Notes under the pieces: generated by a model
Seen by the model: the letters and a program-made list of their open reading frames with translations, nothing else
Told to the model about the DNA's origin: nothing
The model's database searches: none
Program-made: the position numbers and the translations under genes
Shown here: piece after piece, positions 1 through 10,417 of the stretch
Layout: the number at the start of each line of letters is the position of its first letter
How positions within the stretch are numbered: the stretch's first letter is position 1
Assembly (NCBI GenBank): GCA_946902985.2
Contig: OX336388.2
Location: forward strand, 131,938,346-132,002,345
Reading direction: 5' to 3'
Source: Meconema thalassinum
Taxonomy: Eukaryota > Arthropoda > Insecta > Orthoptera > Tettigoniidae
DNA: 64,000 nt

Positions 1-489
1 CGTAAAGTATTGTTCATAGTAGTTTTAAATGACGACTGGGAGAAGAAATAAGGATATCATATTAATATAAACACAACTTATAGCCACAAATTGTTTATTT
101 ATTTTAAATAGACACTGAATTAGTAATCAGATCTACATACATACATACATTTTCCTAAGCTGGTCAGCTGAATTTAGTCTAACTTATAGTCATCGACAGG
201 CTGTGTGTACGCGGGTAAATGTGATGAAACGATATATAAAATTCTTTTTGACATTTTTGAAAGACTTAAAAACATCAATTTTCGTAATTGGGGAACCCCG
301 AAATCATCTCCCCGGTCCAAATTAGCCGTGCCTGGTTTCCGAACTATTTCTCATGATTTGGGCTAGGATTTTTATGTAAATACATATTGTTTCCCTTTCC
401 TTATACACAACTAAAAATGATCAATGTCCATGAATTAGAACCTTAGCTATCATATAATTATATGTTGTTATATATTTTACATATTTGAT
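1..489. other. AT-rich DNA, no feature recognised
   Basis: No coding motif, terminal repeat or tRNA-like box is visible. It holds only short simple runs such as a triple ATAC at about 135-148. Confidence 0.5.
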
Positions 490-796
490 CATTTTCTTTT
501 TTGTCGTGTGGCCTGAGGAGCGGCCGAGTGCAGGTCTTTCCAGTCGACCCCCGTGGGTGACCTGCGTGTCGGAATGAAAGATGAGATGAATGGACGAAAG
601 TGGGCAAGGATGTGGAAGGAAGCGGCCATGGCCTGTAGAAAGTACCGTCCCAGCATTTGTGGAGTTGAAAATGGGGAACCACGGAAAACCATTCAAGTAC
701 GGCCGACGGTGGGGCTCGAACCCACGTCTACGAAGTCAGCAGAGAGCTTGGCCCCACAGCCTAACGCTGCGCTTTAGCGAGCGTAGCCGTGGTGGC
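490..796 (-). repeat. tRNA-derived SINE with shared central domain
   Basis: Read on the minus strand, the right end gives a tRNA-like head with a B-box-like GGTTCGAGCCC followed by a body. The body carries the central block (GGAACCACGGAAAACCA as seen on plus, then GTACCGTCCCAGCATTTG) that recurs in the SINEs near 6.4, 8.3, 8.9, 10.4 and 35.3 kb. The plus-left end is T-rich, as expected for the A-rich tail of a minus-strand SINE. Its left module, GGCCGAGTGCAGGTC, is shared with the SINE at 43225-43453. I could not define a clean TSD. Confidence 0.7.
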
Positions 797-1454
797 TATA
801 TACGTGTTGGTATATTTTATCATAATAGCATTTTTTACTTTTTATGTAAAATTACATATACCGTCTCTTACTGTGATTGAAAAAAAAAGTATTTTTTGGC
901 AAATGAAATAAACGGTAATTCAAAACAGTTAGGTATAACAATATTTGTCCACTAGAAACTCAGGTACATGAAACGGATTTTCCAAGCTATTCATAACCTG
1001 CTGAGAAAGGGCAAGGGAAGAATTCCAAGTAAGATATTAGTGAAGATAAGGGGATGGGAATTCGCATCACACATTGCCGGAGACTCATCGGCGGGACTTG
1101 GTTCATTTCAATTGTCCCGTGAATGCCTGAGACTCAACTTTTCAACGTTGATCATAAAGGCTACTAGCCTATATTTCCTCCCACCTCGCAAACAAAAAGT
1201 GACTCTGACAATACTTATTGTGGAGTTCGAACGCATTTTCTCATACATATTCATGGAATTTATTTAAATTTGCTGTAATATGAACATGCTTAATTAATTA
1301 ATTAATTAATTAGTGTACCACCCTTTATTTTGCAAAAAAAAAAAAGAATAAAATGAATCTACAAGCAATATCATGTGCAATGTATATGATTTATATAAAA
1401 ATTAAATCAATATTACATACCGGTATTTCAAATTTTTAATGTAATATTACATAG
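797..1454. other. AT-rich DNA with a TAAT-type simple repeat
   Basis: No gene is recognised. Positions 1290-1312 are a (TTAA)n-type simple repeat. An open stretch at 968-1267 has no recognisable motif and I do not call it a gene. Confidence 0.45.
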
Positions 1455-1622
1455 AAGAAATGGAAGAACGCAGATGCCCCACGTGGAACCATCTGTCATC
1501 ACTGCGGCAAATTGTGTGCCTCCCGCATTGGGCTGTATAGTCACCTCCGATCTCACCAATGAGAGACATTCCGGATTGAAAGGCCAATCTACTCGATACG
1601 AATGTTTGCTATGATGATGATA
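1455..1622 (+). pseudogene. 3'-end fragment of a LINE ORF2 (C-terminal zinc finger)
   Basis: The plus strand translates around 1494-1560 to a C2H2-like finger, CHHCGKLC followed by SHLRSH. This resembles the finger found at the C terminus of the reverse-transcriptase ORF of some insect and flatworm LINEs. It is followed by a run of ATGATGATGAT at about 1610-1622, typical of a short tandem-repeat LINE tail. No RT core is present, so this would be a heavily 5'-truncated insertion. Family assignment is from motif resemblance only. Confidence 0.5.
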
Positions 1623-2877
1623 GATATTACATTAAAATCCTAGCCTTACTCATCAGTATATTGCCAAAATGGATCCAACTATGACATTTTAACGCATGAT
1701 AACCTAGAAAGTCATCTCGAAATTGACATCTTATTTATTATGAGGTAACCCGTAGTGACATTCTCACTTCGATACTTACGATGAATATATGGGACACAAG
1801 AGGGTAGCAGATCCTGACGTTATTTTTCCATATTTGACAAAAAGATCCGGAAAAAAATAGCTTATCCTCTTGATATTAAATTTAATTTATCGATCAAGTC
1901 TTCGATATTTTCAGAGAAATGGAAACTTACTAAAGTCAGTCATATTCACAAGTCGGGTAAGATCTCACTAATTCTTAACTATCGAACAGTACCGGTAGTT
2001 ACTATGTTTTCCCCAAACAAACTTTACGAGCAAACACTTCATGAACACATAATTATTCAGGCATACATGACATTTTATTCACGATTCATAACACGGATTC
2101 ATCCCTCGATGATCAACAATAACCAATTTTCACGAATCAGGAGTCATCTGGTTTAGATTAAAGGATAACGAGCCGATGTAATATATACAGATTATTGGCA
2201 GAGTTAACCATCACGTAGCCTACAACTTACGAAAATGTCATATTACGGATCATACTTACAGTATGTAAGAGGCAACACTTTGTATCATAGAGAAAAGCTC
2301 CATTCACCCTTTGGTGTTACCCTGGGATCGAATCTTGTGCCTCTGTAATTTTTATCTTAATTAACCATCTCCGGGATGCCAATATATTATTATTTGCAAT
2401 TGACGTGTAATCGTTTAAATACATTTATTCGTTATGGGATTGTATGCTGCTCCAAAAGATGAAGAAAAAATAAATTGGAACAAAACAAATTGTTTAGATT
2501 TATAAGTGTCATCCGATTGCATTTACACGAAAACACACAAATTTTGATAGAAAACACCACCATTTCCTATGTAGTTCCCATCTCAAGTCATCAAGGTTTA
2601 TGGTAGGTTATACTTTGATAAAAAAACCTTATCCTTTTCTCACCGTATTGATAAAATTTTTGAGATATATTCAAAATGCTGGGATATATAAGAAGATGCA
2701 CATTTTATTTTAGGAACCTGTACATTGCTAAATAATATATAATGCATTCGTATGAAGTAGACTTGAATTTGGCTCAATAGTTTGGAACCCAAGATGTGCG
2801 AATGCTAACGATAGAGTTGAATCGATAAAAAATAAATTCCCTATATTCTTGGAATACAAAAGGACAAATGCATATCC
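1623..2877. other. AT-rich DNA, nothing recognised
   Basis: I see no coding motif, TIR or SINE box. It is probably old repeat or plain intergenic sequence. Confidence 0.4.
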
Positions 2878-2891
2878 TAAATATGCTAAGC

Positions 2892-3083
2892 GGGAATGTA
2901 TGGCCCAGTGGTGTGGCCAAGCTGTTGGCCTCTCACCACAGCGGACCGGGTTCGGTTCCCGGTCAATGCATGTGAGATTTTCAAAGTGAAACGCCATGTC
3001 CAGTGGTTCGGATTCCACGTAAAAAGGAGGTCCCATGGCTATTGATCGCGAGATTGATGGTAACATAAACTACACATTTCTTT
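2892..3083 (+). repeat. tRNA-derived SINE with 14-bp TSD
   Basis: The head contains a GGCCAAGCTGTTGGCC-type A-box region and a B box GGGTTCGGTTCCC at about 2946-2960, then a second module ending with GATCGCGAGATTGATGG. Identical 14-bp direct repeats TAAATATGCTAAGC flank it at 2878-2891 and 3084-3097, so the insertion boundaries are well defined. The second module also occurs, inverted, at 5800-5930, which shows the two are the same family. tRNA-like sequence here belongs to a SINE and is not a functional tRNA gene. Confidence 0.85.
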
Positions 3084-3097
3084 TAAATATGCTAAGC

Positions 3098-3317
3098 ATA
3101 ATTTCCTACTGGAACTTTTTCTTTAAAGACTTTAGAGAAAAGTAGGCAGGTTATTACATTTAAATAATTTGATAACATCTTTGATAGACCTTATTTGTCA
3201 TCTGAATTTGAACTATATGTTCCTTCGCGGTCAATAAGACCGAAACGTTTAACACCCCACTGTCCAAGAACCAATACAGAGTAACATAAACATTCGCCTG
3301 TATCGAACACATTCAAT

Positions 3318-3354
<37 letters not shown>

Positions 3355-3764
3355 AAACACACATGCACACATTTCAATATATCAGACAGCACCTTTTGTT
3401 CATTTGTATTGTAGAGAAATCACTTAATATCATACACTCCTTATCAGTGACTTGTAACATAATTTCAAGTACGATACTTACTAGAATAATATTTAGCCAC
3501 ACCTATTATAAGTATCATTTTATATTTGTGTAAGAAAAATATTAAGTGTAATTCATATTGTTATTTCTCATAATTAGGTTGTAAACTGTTAGAAGAACTA
3601 TAAATAAACAAATAATTATAAATAAATAAATTAGTTTAATGAAATTCAGGCCCACTTTAGTGATGATTACTAACTAGTGATTGCTTGCTACTCATATAAT
3701 AATTACTGTAACTTCAAAAGGCCAGTAGTCGCTACATCATATTTAGACTGACAAAGCAACATTT
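3098..3764. other. AT-rich DNA with a poly(A) run
   Basis: No gene is recognised. Positions 3323-3353 are an uninterrupted A run followed by ACAAACACACATGCACAC, possibly the tail of an old retroposed sequence on the plus strand. Confidence 0.45.
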
Positions 3765-3772
3765 TATTTACA

Positions 3773-4151
3773 ATCCACCTCGTGGCGTAGTGGCTAGTTT
3801 TCTTAGCTGTCAACGCAGAGGTCCAGGTTTGGGAGCTGAGGGCTGGAATGGGATACACTGAGGCTTGTGAGGCAGAACTGGGAAGAGAAGGGTTACATTC
3901 TTACTTCAGCCATCCTGGAAGTTGTTTCATCACTTCTGCTTCAGGCAAATGCTGGGATGGTATCTAACTTAAGGCCACGGCCACCGCATATACAAAACCC
4001 GTCCCAAATACAAATACACACCCTAATACAACCATCACAATAACACAGGTTATTAGACACATTATACACACACCCAAGTGCACGCGGCTACATGACCACC
4101 ATGTCCCAAAGCTCCTAAACGAATCACCACCTCCAACAACAACAACAACTC
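3773..4151 (+). repeat. tRNA-derived SINE with 8-bp TSD
   Basis: It starts with a tRNA-like head (CCTCGTGGCGTAGTGG as A-box region, GGTCCAGGTTTGGGAGC as B-box region). The core includes AAATGCTGGGATGGT and AAGGCCACGGCC. It ends in a module containing GGCTACATGACCACC and an (AAC)n tail. TATTTACA flanks it at 3765-3772 and 4152-4159. The 3' module recurs alone near 34.5 kb and, reversed, near 8.85 and 58.3 kb, so it marks a widespread SINE 3' end in this genome. Confidence 0.85.
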
Positions 4152-4309
4152 TATTTACAGTACAACAATGGCATAATCTTGAAAGTAGCCTATACTATAT
4201 TACAGACATGTTAGAAAGAACTAAAAAGCTCATAATAAACACTGGAACTGCAAAAGACCTGTAGGCCACACACCATAATATGATGATCTAGAAAGCAGCC
4301 GATTGTAAT

Positions 4310-4974
4310 CGGAGGTGGATCTAGGGGAGGGCGACCGCCCAGGGCCCCGCGGTCCAGGGGAGGGGGGGGGGTCATGGATTGTTTTAAATTTAATTGATTA
4401 ATTATTTATTTATTCGTTAATTCCCCATAAGGAGAGCGTTATAACACAATCAATTTTCATGTTTAATTCTGGCCCTTCTTTTTTTCCCCAAAAACCTCTC
4501 ATACACACACACTATGCTTCCTCTGTCTCTCCTCCCTCCACTTCTTTCCCGGTTGTCTCTCTTTGGGAGTCTGCTCAAACATCTGTTGTCTAAGTCTAAT
4601 TGATTAATTAATTATACTTTTCAAACTAATTTATAATTCATATTCTTTTTTCAGTGCAGCTATGACCTCCCGTGACCGTTTAGCAAGTATAGATTTCAGT
4701 GAAATGATGGAAGACTTCATCCGAGAAAAAGAGTCGCAAAGTAATATTTTAATATTTCATAGTTTACATAATCTTCTACAAGGGGACTTAAGGGTTTCTT
4801 TCATATTATTAAAAGAATGTACTGTAGTGTATTCAAAATATTGCAACTATTCTATATTTTATTATTATTACAAAACTATTTTTCATTTGATTTGATATTT
4901 TTTATATTTTCTATTGTTGAGGGCCCGACCGTATCATATCGCCCTGGGCACCGCAAAGCCTGGATCCGGCACTG
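4310..4974 (+). mobile_element. short hAT element with 8-bp TSD
   Basis: Perfect 8-bp duplications ATTGTAAT flank it (4302-4309 and 4975-4982), as expected for hAT insertion. The right end reads, reversed, CAGTGCCGGATCCAGG and the left end CGGAGGTGGATCTAGG, so the TIRs are degraded but recognisable. GC-rich subterminal sequence (CGACCGCCCAGGGCCCCG) is typical of hATs that end near such boxes. At 4680-4740 a short open stretch resembles the extreme C terminus of ZMYM1-like hAT transposases (motif DFSEMMEDFIREK). This suggests an internal-deletion derivative of an autonomous element; the transposase core is missing. Confidence 0.85.
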
Positions 4975-4982
4975 ATTGTAAT

Positions 4983-5639
4983 GAAGCGACTGACAGCACC
5001 TGGACATGAGCTGATTTCATCACTTCCTGGTATGAGATTACCATCTCTCAGAAGCCGGCTCTGTCTTACTTCACCCTGTTTCAAGGACATGACTTTGCGA
5101 CGATGCGGTATCTGACGGTAACTGCCTGAACTGCCAGCACCTCGACACGGCTAGCATTAGCAACTCAATATGCTGACATTTTCTAAAATCACGATTAAAC
5201 ATATACAGAGTTCTTAATTTGAAAATATGTTTCAGTAGCACAATAGAGAAAACTATGAGCTGTCTTGCAGTGGAGTTTGTTTCTGTTTTCAACATCATCT
5301 GAAGGCATTGAAGAGGTTAGGAAAATTGCAGTTCAGAACTCTATTTTATATGGAGAATTGTGATTTTAACTACACTTTTTATAACTATCTTTGTATTCCT
5401 GTTCGATATGCTTTTGCACCGATGAAAAGTGTATAAAATACTACAGCGGGCTATAGAAACAAAATAATTTTACCTTGTCCCGTTTCTTTATAAAACGTTT
5501 CACAAACTTTTCACCCATGTTACAACAAGTGCTGGGCTGGCGGTCGGCCGTTCCCACTCCGGCCGGCTCTTAAATCGTGCCTCTCTGCCGTAACGTCAGT
5601 CTTGCTGCAATGTAGCAGGTTCGATCCCAAGGCAAATAA
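4983..5639. other. No gene recognised; tRNA-like B box near the right end
   Basis: Most of the stretch is featureless. At about 5610-5630 there is GCAGGTTCGATCCC, a good B-box match, just before a T run. It could be the 3' half of a tRNA-like SINE head, but I cannot delimit it. Confidence 0.4.
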
Positions 5640-5940
5640 GTTCTTTTTTTTTTTTTTTTTTTTGCTTAATGCCGTTTACAGTAGCTGCACTACGGACACA
5701 TATCTACCTGTTCCAATGAATGAATTTTTATTTGGTCCTGAAAAGGACCGTTTTTATTCGATGCTACGTAGGCAGGTTAGACGATGACATAATGGTATGT
5801 AGGAAGAAAGCTTGTAGTTTAGCGAGACCGTTAATCTCGCGATCATAAGCCACGGGATCTCCATTTTACGTGAATTCGAACCACAGGACATGGCGGTGGT
5901 GAGAGGCGAAGAGCTTGACCGCTGCGCCACCACACCCCCT
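5640..5940 (-). repeat. tRNA-derived SINE, minus strand
   Basis: The head lies at the right end and reads, reversed, GGTGTGGTGGCGCAGCGG and then GTGGTTCGAATTC (B box). The following module with GATCGCGAGATTAACGG matches the SINE at 2892-3083, so they are one family in opposite orientations. The long T run at 5643-5663 would be the A-rich tail. I see no convincing TSD, so the left limit is approximate. Confidence 0.65.
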
Positions 5941-5971
5941 ATGAAGGAATAAGGCAAGGTACTCTGCATAT

Positions 5972-6386
5972 TCAGTGTAGCAAGTGTTCGAAATGTTGAC
6001 CACCTTGGTTGATGCAGATTTCAGCACGACGTATTAAAGACAGTCTTGCACGCTGTAACATCTGAGGTGTAACAGCTTGGCATGCCTCGGTGATTAGTTG
6101 CCGAAGGTGGTCAGGATCTTCAGGCTCATGTGCATATACTACCTGCTTTAAGTGACCCCACAGGAAGAAGTCAAGTGGCATAAGATCGGGTGATCTGGCA
6201 GGCCAGTGAAAGGGTCCTCCTCTTCCTATCCATTTATTTGGATATGTATAGTGAAGATGGTTCCTGACGACTGAAGATCCGTGAGGTGGGGCCCCATCCT
6301 GTTGCCACCACATTCGCAATCGCTCGCGCAGTGGCACAGTACATAAAACTTGCGAAATCTCGACAGATATGTATGAATATTTATGT
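5972..6386 (-). pseudogene. Tc1/mariner-type transposase fragment
   Basis: About 138 residues on the minus strand match the C-terminal half of IS630/mariner-superfamily DDE transposases. A catalytic-type QQDGAPPH is followed 36 residues later by the aspartate of ARSPDLMPLDFFLWG, with KWIGRGGP between. The C-terminal segment with RAEICINQGGQHFEHLL is typical of this group. The N-terminal DNA-binding domain and first catalytic aspartate are absent. Upstream (to the right) the frame is cut at the point where a SINE is inserted (6397-6893), and no more transposase is recognisable beyond it. I treat it as a dead fragment and cannot see TIRs for it. Confidence 0.85.
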
Positions 6387-6396
6387 TCGAACATAA

Positions 6397-6893
6397 TTTT
6401 TTTTTATTTTTTTTAGTCGTTTACCCTCCAGGTTGGTGGAACCCACGGACTCAGCGAGGGAACTCACCACTACCGCCTCTACGGGCAGTGTCCTAGAGCT
6501 GGGAACATCGAATCGGAAGGGATACAACTGGTGAGGTGGGATTGGCACCTCGCCCAGGCGGCCTCACCTGCAAAGCGAACAGGGGCCTCATGAGGGACGG
6601 TAAGGGATGGTGAGGATGGATAGGCAAGGAAGAGGGAAGGAAGTGGCCGTGGCCTTGAAGAAGGTACCATCCCGGCATTTTCCCGAAGACGAAGTGGGAA
6701 ACCACGGAAAACCACATCGAGGATGGCTGAGGGGGAATCAAACCCCCTCTACTCATTTGGGCCACCCGAGGCTGAGTAGACCCCGTTCCAGTCCTCGTAC
6801 CACTTTTCATATTTCGTGGCAGAGCCGGGAATCGAACCCAGGACCTCCGGGGCGGCAGCTAACCAGGCTGACCGCTACGCTACGGAGGCGACC
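6397..6893 (-). repeat. full-length tRNA-derived SINE with 10-bp TSD
   Basis: TCGAACATAA is duplicated at 6387-6396 and 6894-6903. The T-rich left end is the tail. On the minus strand the right end gives the tRNA-like head (CCTCCGTAGCGTAGCGGTC as A box, GGGTTCGATTCCCGG as B box). The body contains the shared central block AAGTGGGAAACCACGGAAAA (plus-strand reading). The same family appears at 8277-8775 and 10418-10882 with the same head. It inserted into or beside the mariner transposase relic. Confidence 0.92.
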
Positions 6894-6922
6894 TCGAACA
6901 TAAAATACTTATAATAATTATC

Positions 6923-7077
6923 GTCGAACATAAACCGTCGTATGCAACTCGTCTATAATGGTAATTAAGACACTCGTATGAAAATTATAAAACTCGCATA
7001 CGCTCGTTTTATAAACATACTCGTGTCTTTATTATTGCCATTATAGGCCCGTTGCATAATGCACTATTATGTTCGAC
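6923..7077. mobile_element. foldback element with long imperfect inverted repeats
   Basis: The left end GTCGAACATAAACC and the right end, read reversed (GTCGAACATAATAG), start a pair of arms about 75 bp long. The arms share TATGCAACT/TATGCAACG, CTATAATGGTAAT/CTATAATGGCAAT, AAGACACTCGTATG/AAGACACGAGTATG and ATTATAAAAC/TTATAAAAC. The whole 155-bp unit can fold on itself. This suits a foldback/MITE, but the class is not determinable from the sequence. Confidence 0.7.
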
Positions 7078-7570
7078 CATGCCGAAATATAAATATGATA
7101 TGCTAGAAAACTACATCTTAAAGAGGCTCATTATAGTTCAAGTTTCATTATGATAGAGGTTCTCCAAAAATCAGAGCTCAAGATTTTCATTACGACACAG
7201 CTGTTTGACCAATTAGGTAAGGATCGCATCGCACATGCACTGACTTCCAAGGCCTCCTATTTTAAATTTCACTGCCTGGGAAGTGTCATAGTGGCGTATT
7301 CGAGGAGGCCATGAAAGAATACAAGCGTCCAATGCGCAATATTCAGTAAACGAAACTCGACAGTTATTTATGAATATTTAATTTCCTGCTGAATTAACTC
7401 TCGGGTAGGATTATTTTTGTGCAAACAAAATAACGTGTGTTGGAATTGATTATCAAATCTTTATCATCTATTCGAGGCCAACCTAAATCATCTAGTAAGT
7501 GGTTTCCCGTGGAATCCCACTTCTCACTTTCTATCCTTCTGGTGTATTCTGCTCCACATGTAGTGTAAGC
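7078..7570. other. No gene recognised
   Basis: Mixed AT-rich DNA with no coding or repeat signature I can name. Confidence 0.4.
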
Positions 7571-7645
7571 ATCCGTGGCTGAAAGGGTAGCGCGTTGGAC
7601 TGCGGATTGAAGGATTCGGGGTTCGATACTTAGTAGAGGGGGAAG
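7571..7645 (+). repeat. tRNA-like sequence, probably a SINE head or tRNA relic
   Basis: CCGTGGCTGAAAGGGTAGCG resembles an A-box region. GGGGTTCGATACTTAG about 35 bases later resembles a B box and T loop. No acceptor stem pairing is obvious, so a functional tRNA gene is not supported. Confidence 0.4.
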
Positions 7646-7904
7646 ATTTATAATTTGTTTTCGGTACGTTTTATCGTCTGTGTCGACAACTTTACCAATG
7701 TCTTACGACAGAAATGATACAAGAGGTCACAGTTAATTATTGAGGATGGGGCACTAGTAATATAGCGAGCAGATGCATTTTCAGGTTGGATTCCATGAAC
7801 GGTACGTTGTTTCCGAATTCGGTATTACACGAAACATCTTAATATGTACACGTCAAATAGAGTTTTTTCTTCTTGCTAGAATTTAATGACAAAATATAAT
7901 TTTT

Positions 7905-8265
7905 AGGCGGTTTACCCTCCAGGGTTAGCTTTTCCCTCGGACTCACTGAGGGATCGCACCTTTACCGCCTCCAGGGCAGAGTCCTGGAGCTTGAAACATG
8001 GGACGGGAATACTACTGGGGAGGTGGGACGAACACATCGACCAGGCCGCCTCACCTGCAAAGCGAACAGGGGCCTTACGAGGGATGGGGAGATTGGGAGG
8101 GATAGACAAGGGGAGGGAAGGAGGCGGCCGTGGCCTTACGTTAGGTAGCATCCCGGCATTTGGCTGGAGATGAAGTGGGAAACCACGGAAAACCACTTCG
8201 AGGATGACTGAAGGGGAAATCGAACCCTCTATGCTCAATTGGATCACCCGTGGCTAAGTAGACCC
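7905..8265 (-). repeat. older, head-truncated SINE interrupted at its 5' end
   Basis: It is a diverged copy of the 6397-6893 family: the tail side starts GTTTACCCTCCAGGG and the central block AAGTGGGAAACCACGG is present. It stops at AGTAGACCCC, so the tRNA head is lacking. A related ACAAAATA sequence lies at both sides (near 7891 and 8779), which suggests its own TSD. The intact SINE 8277-8775 then inserted into the right-hand duplicate. Confidence 0.75.
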
Positions 8266-8276
8266 CGAACAAAATA

Positions 8277-8775
8277 TTTTTGTTTTGTTTTCTTTTTAGT
8301 CGTTTACCCTCCAGGTTGGTGGAACCCACGGACTCAGCGAGGGAACTCACCATTACCGCCTCTACGGGCAGTGTCCTAGAGCTGGGAACATCTAATCGGA
8401 GTGGATACAACTGGTGAGGTGGGATTGGCACCTCGCCCAGGCGGCCTCACCTGCAAAGCGAACAGGGGCCTCATGAGGGAAGGTAAGGGATGGTGAGGAT
8501 GGATAGGCAAGGAAGAGGGAAGGAGGCAGCCGTGGCCTTTAAGAAGGTACCATCCCGGCATTTGCCCGAAGACGAAGTGGGAAACCACGGAAAACCACTT
8601 CGAGGATGGCTGAGGGGGAATCGATCCCCCTCTACTCATTTGGAACACCCGAGGCTGAGTAGACCCCGTTTCAGTCCTCATACCACTTTTTCAAATTTCT
8701 TGGCAGAGCCGGGAATCGAACTCAGGACCTCCGGGGCGGCAGCAAACCATGCTGACCGCTACGCTACGGAGGCGA
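8277..8775 (-). repeat. full-length tRNA-derived SINE with 11-bp TSD
   Basis: CGAACAAAATA is repeated at 8266-8276 and 8776-8786. The head, body and tail are organised as in the copy at 6397-6893, to which it is very similar. The tRNA-like head is at the right (CGGGAATCGAACTCAGG on plus is the reversed B box). Its high similarity to the 6.4-kb copy indicates a younger insertion than the neighbouring 7905-8265 copy. Confidence 0.92.
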
Positions 8776-8845
8776 CGAACAAAATAATACCACGGAAAAT
8801 TTTAAAGAATACGTATACCGGCGATCAGAATCTTGTTTCATTAGA

Positions 8846-9192
8846 GGGGCTAGAACATCGCGGTCATTTAGCCCCGTGTACTTGGGTGTGTGTGTAGAAT
8901 TCCTCCGATAACCTGTCTATAGCGGTGTCTGTATAATGTATGTATTAGCAATTAAGGTGAGGATGGGGAAGGAGGCGGCCGGGGCCTTAAGTTAGAAACC
9001 GTCCCGGCAATAGCCTGGAGCAGAAGTGGGAAACCACAGAGAACCACTTCCACGGTTCTGAGGTGGGAATCGAACCCACCTCTTCTCAGATTTGCTTCAC
9101 GAAGCTGAGTGTATCCAATTTCAGCCCTCAGACCAGTATTGGATTCCTTGGCAGAACTGGGAATCGAACCTGGACCTCCAGAGCGACACGTC
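8846..9192 (-). repeat. SINE with common 3' module, truncated head
   Basis: From left to right on plus: the 3' module (GGTCATTTAGCCCCGTGTAC, reversed form of the 3773-4151 SINE end), then GGAAGGAGGCGGCC, the central block AAGTGGGAAACCACAGAG, and two reversed B-box-like sites (GGGAATCGAACCCACC and GGGAATCGAACCTGG). The A-box part of the head is not visible after 9192. This copy links the common 3' module with the shared central domain in one element. Confidence 0.75.
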
Positions 9193-9224
9193 GATATATT
9201 ATGTTAATATCCATGACAGTTTTT

Positions 9225-9640
9225 TTAATTTTCTGCCATTACAGGTCACGTGGCAAAAGCTATCAATTCGGTCGTATTCTCTTTATAAATCAGGAAAATT
9301 CAACCCACTCTTCACAAAAATACATGTAAGGGAATGAATGTGGCAATGTAGTTACATCCCAACTAAAATGGAGCGTGGGCTTTCATTAAAAAAAGTATGC
9401 CTACCACTGGAATCGATGCACTATTCTACCCATTTACGCCCGCCGTCTAGGGCCGTGCTTTAACCGCATCGGCCACCAGTGCATGGTAGAAAGCGCGCGC
9501 TGCACTTGCAGTTGTTACTGTAGCCGTCCACCTCAAACGTTTAAATCCATCTCAAAGTCTTCAATCACGGTTTATGGTGTTGATTTAACTTTCTACTATT
9601 ACAGATCACGTGGCGTAAGCTATTAATTCGATCGTATTAC
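9225..9640 (+). repeat. pair of ~55-bp direct repeats 360 bp apart
   Basis: TTACAGGTCACGTGGCAAAA with following TATCAATTCGGTCGTATT (9225-9278) recurs as TTACAGATCACGTGGCGTAA with TATTAATTCGATCGTATT (9585-9638). Between them, reversed, lies a weak tRNA-like stretch (GGTGGCCGATGCGGTTAAAG, about 9450-9470). They may be two copies of an unrecognised element or the ends of one. Confidence 0.5.
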
Positions 9641-10411
9641 GTGTATGTGTGTTATTTCAAGGAGCAATAAGTCATATGTTAGTAGAATGGGCCATACTAT
9701 TTGGCGGGGAAAAGTTTAAGGTCGGTTTTTCTTTGCTAGACCCATGACCCAATTACATTGCTGTCACACAGTCAGAGGGCAGAGCAATATCGACCATCGG
9801 GGGAAATGCAGTGTTAGTTGGGTTTCATAAAACTAAATAATAAGTGGCGGGTGGACCACACTGTATACATATATATATATCGCACCCGTCGTGGTCTATT
9901 TTTTTCAAAATATATTTTTCCTAATAAACCAAATTGAAACTAAAATAGTTCTTTATTAAAAAACTCATCCAAATGACATTCGTAAAAAAATAAAATAGCG
10001 GGTTTTGCAACATAAGTTTCATTAACGACTCTCGTCGTCACGGGTGCAAATGTCGTTAACTGCACAATACGTGTGCAAAAACCGGTAAGTCAATATTTTA
10101 ATTTATGTTTTAGGACAGAAGATCCAACCGTAGATTTCACAGATTTTAACTGAATAATAAATGTTTTTATGTTGATTTTCAGGGGTAAAAACTATGGTAT
10201 TAGATTAAATAGTTTGGTTGTAGCAGTTTTTCGTCATTTACTCGGTTTCGTTTATAATGCACTTAGCGGCCTTTGCAAACGGACTACTCATATTATATTG
10301 ATGACTGCATTACCGTTATGTGGGTTAATATTTGAATAGCCATTGTGCAGAAACATAATACCGGCAATGCCGACTACTTACAATGTTTGATATTAAGGCA
10401 TTTTACCATTT
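9641..10411. other. No gene recognised
   Basis: AT-rich. It contains an (AT)n stretch at about 9867-9880 and a short 8-bp inverted pair TTAACGAC/GTCGTTAA at 10022-10059. Nothing coding is supported. Confidence 0.4.
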
Positions 10412-10417
10412 AAATGG

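Noticed and set aside
2940..2970. Possible tRNA gene at GGGTTCGGTTCCC
   Set aside because: It lies inside a SINE with a 14-bp TSD.
2728..3066. 112-codon minus-strand frame
   Set aside because: It overlaps the SINE 2892-3083 and has no recognisable domain.
6493..8681. Several ~100-codon frames (both strands) in the SINE cluster
   Set aside because: They recur in each SINE copy and in both orientations; SINEs are non-coding.
10018..10062. Possible TIR pair TTAACGAC/GTCGTTAA
   Set aside because: Only 8 bp, no TSD and no second copy in the window.
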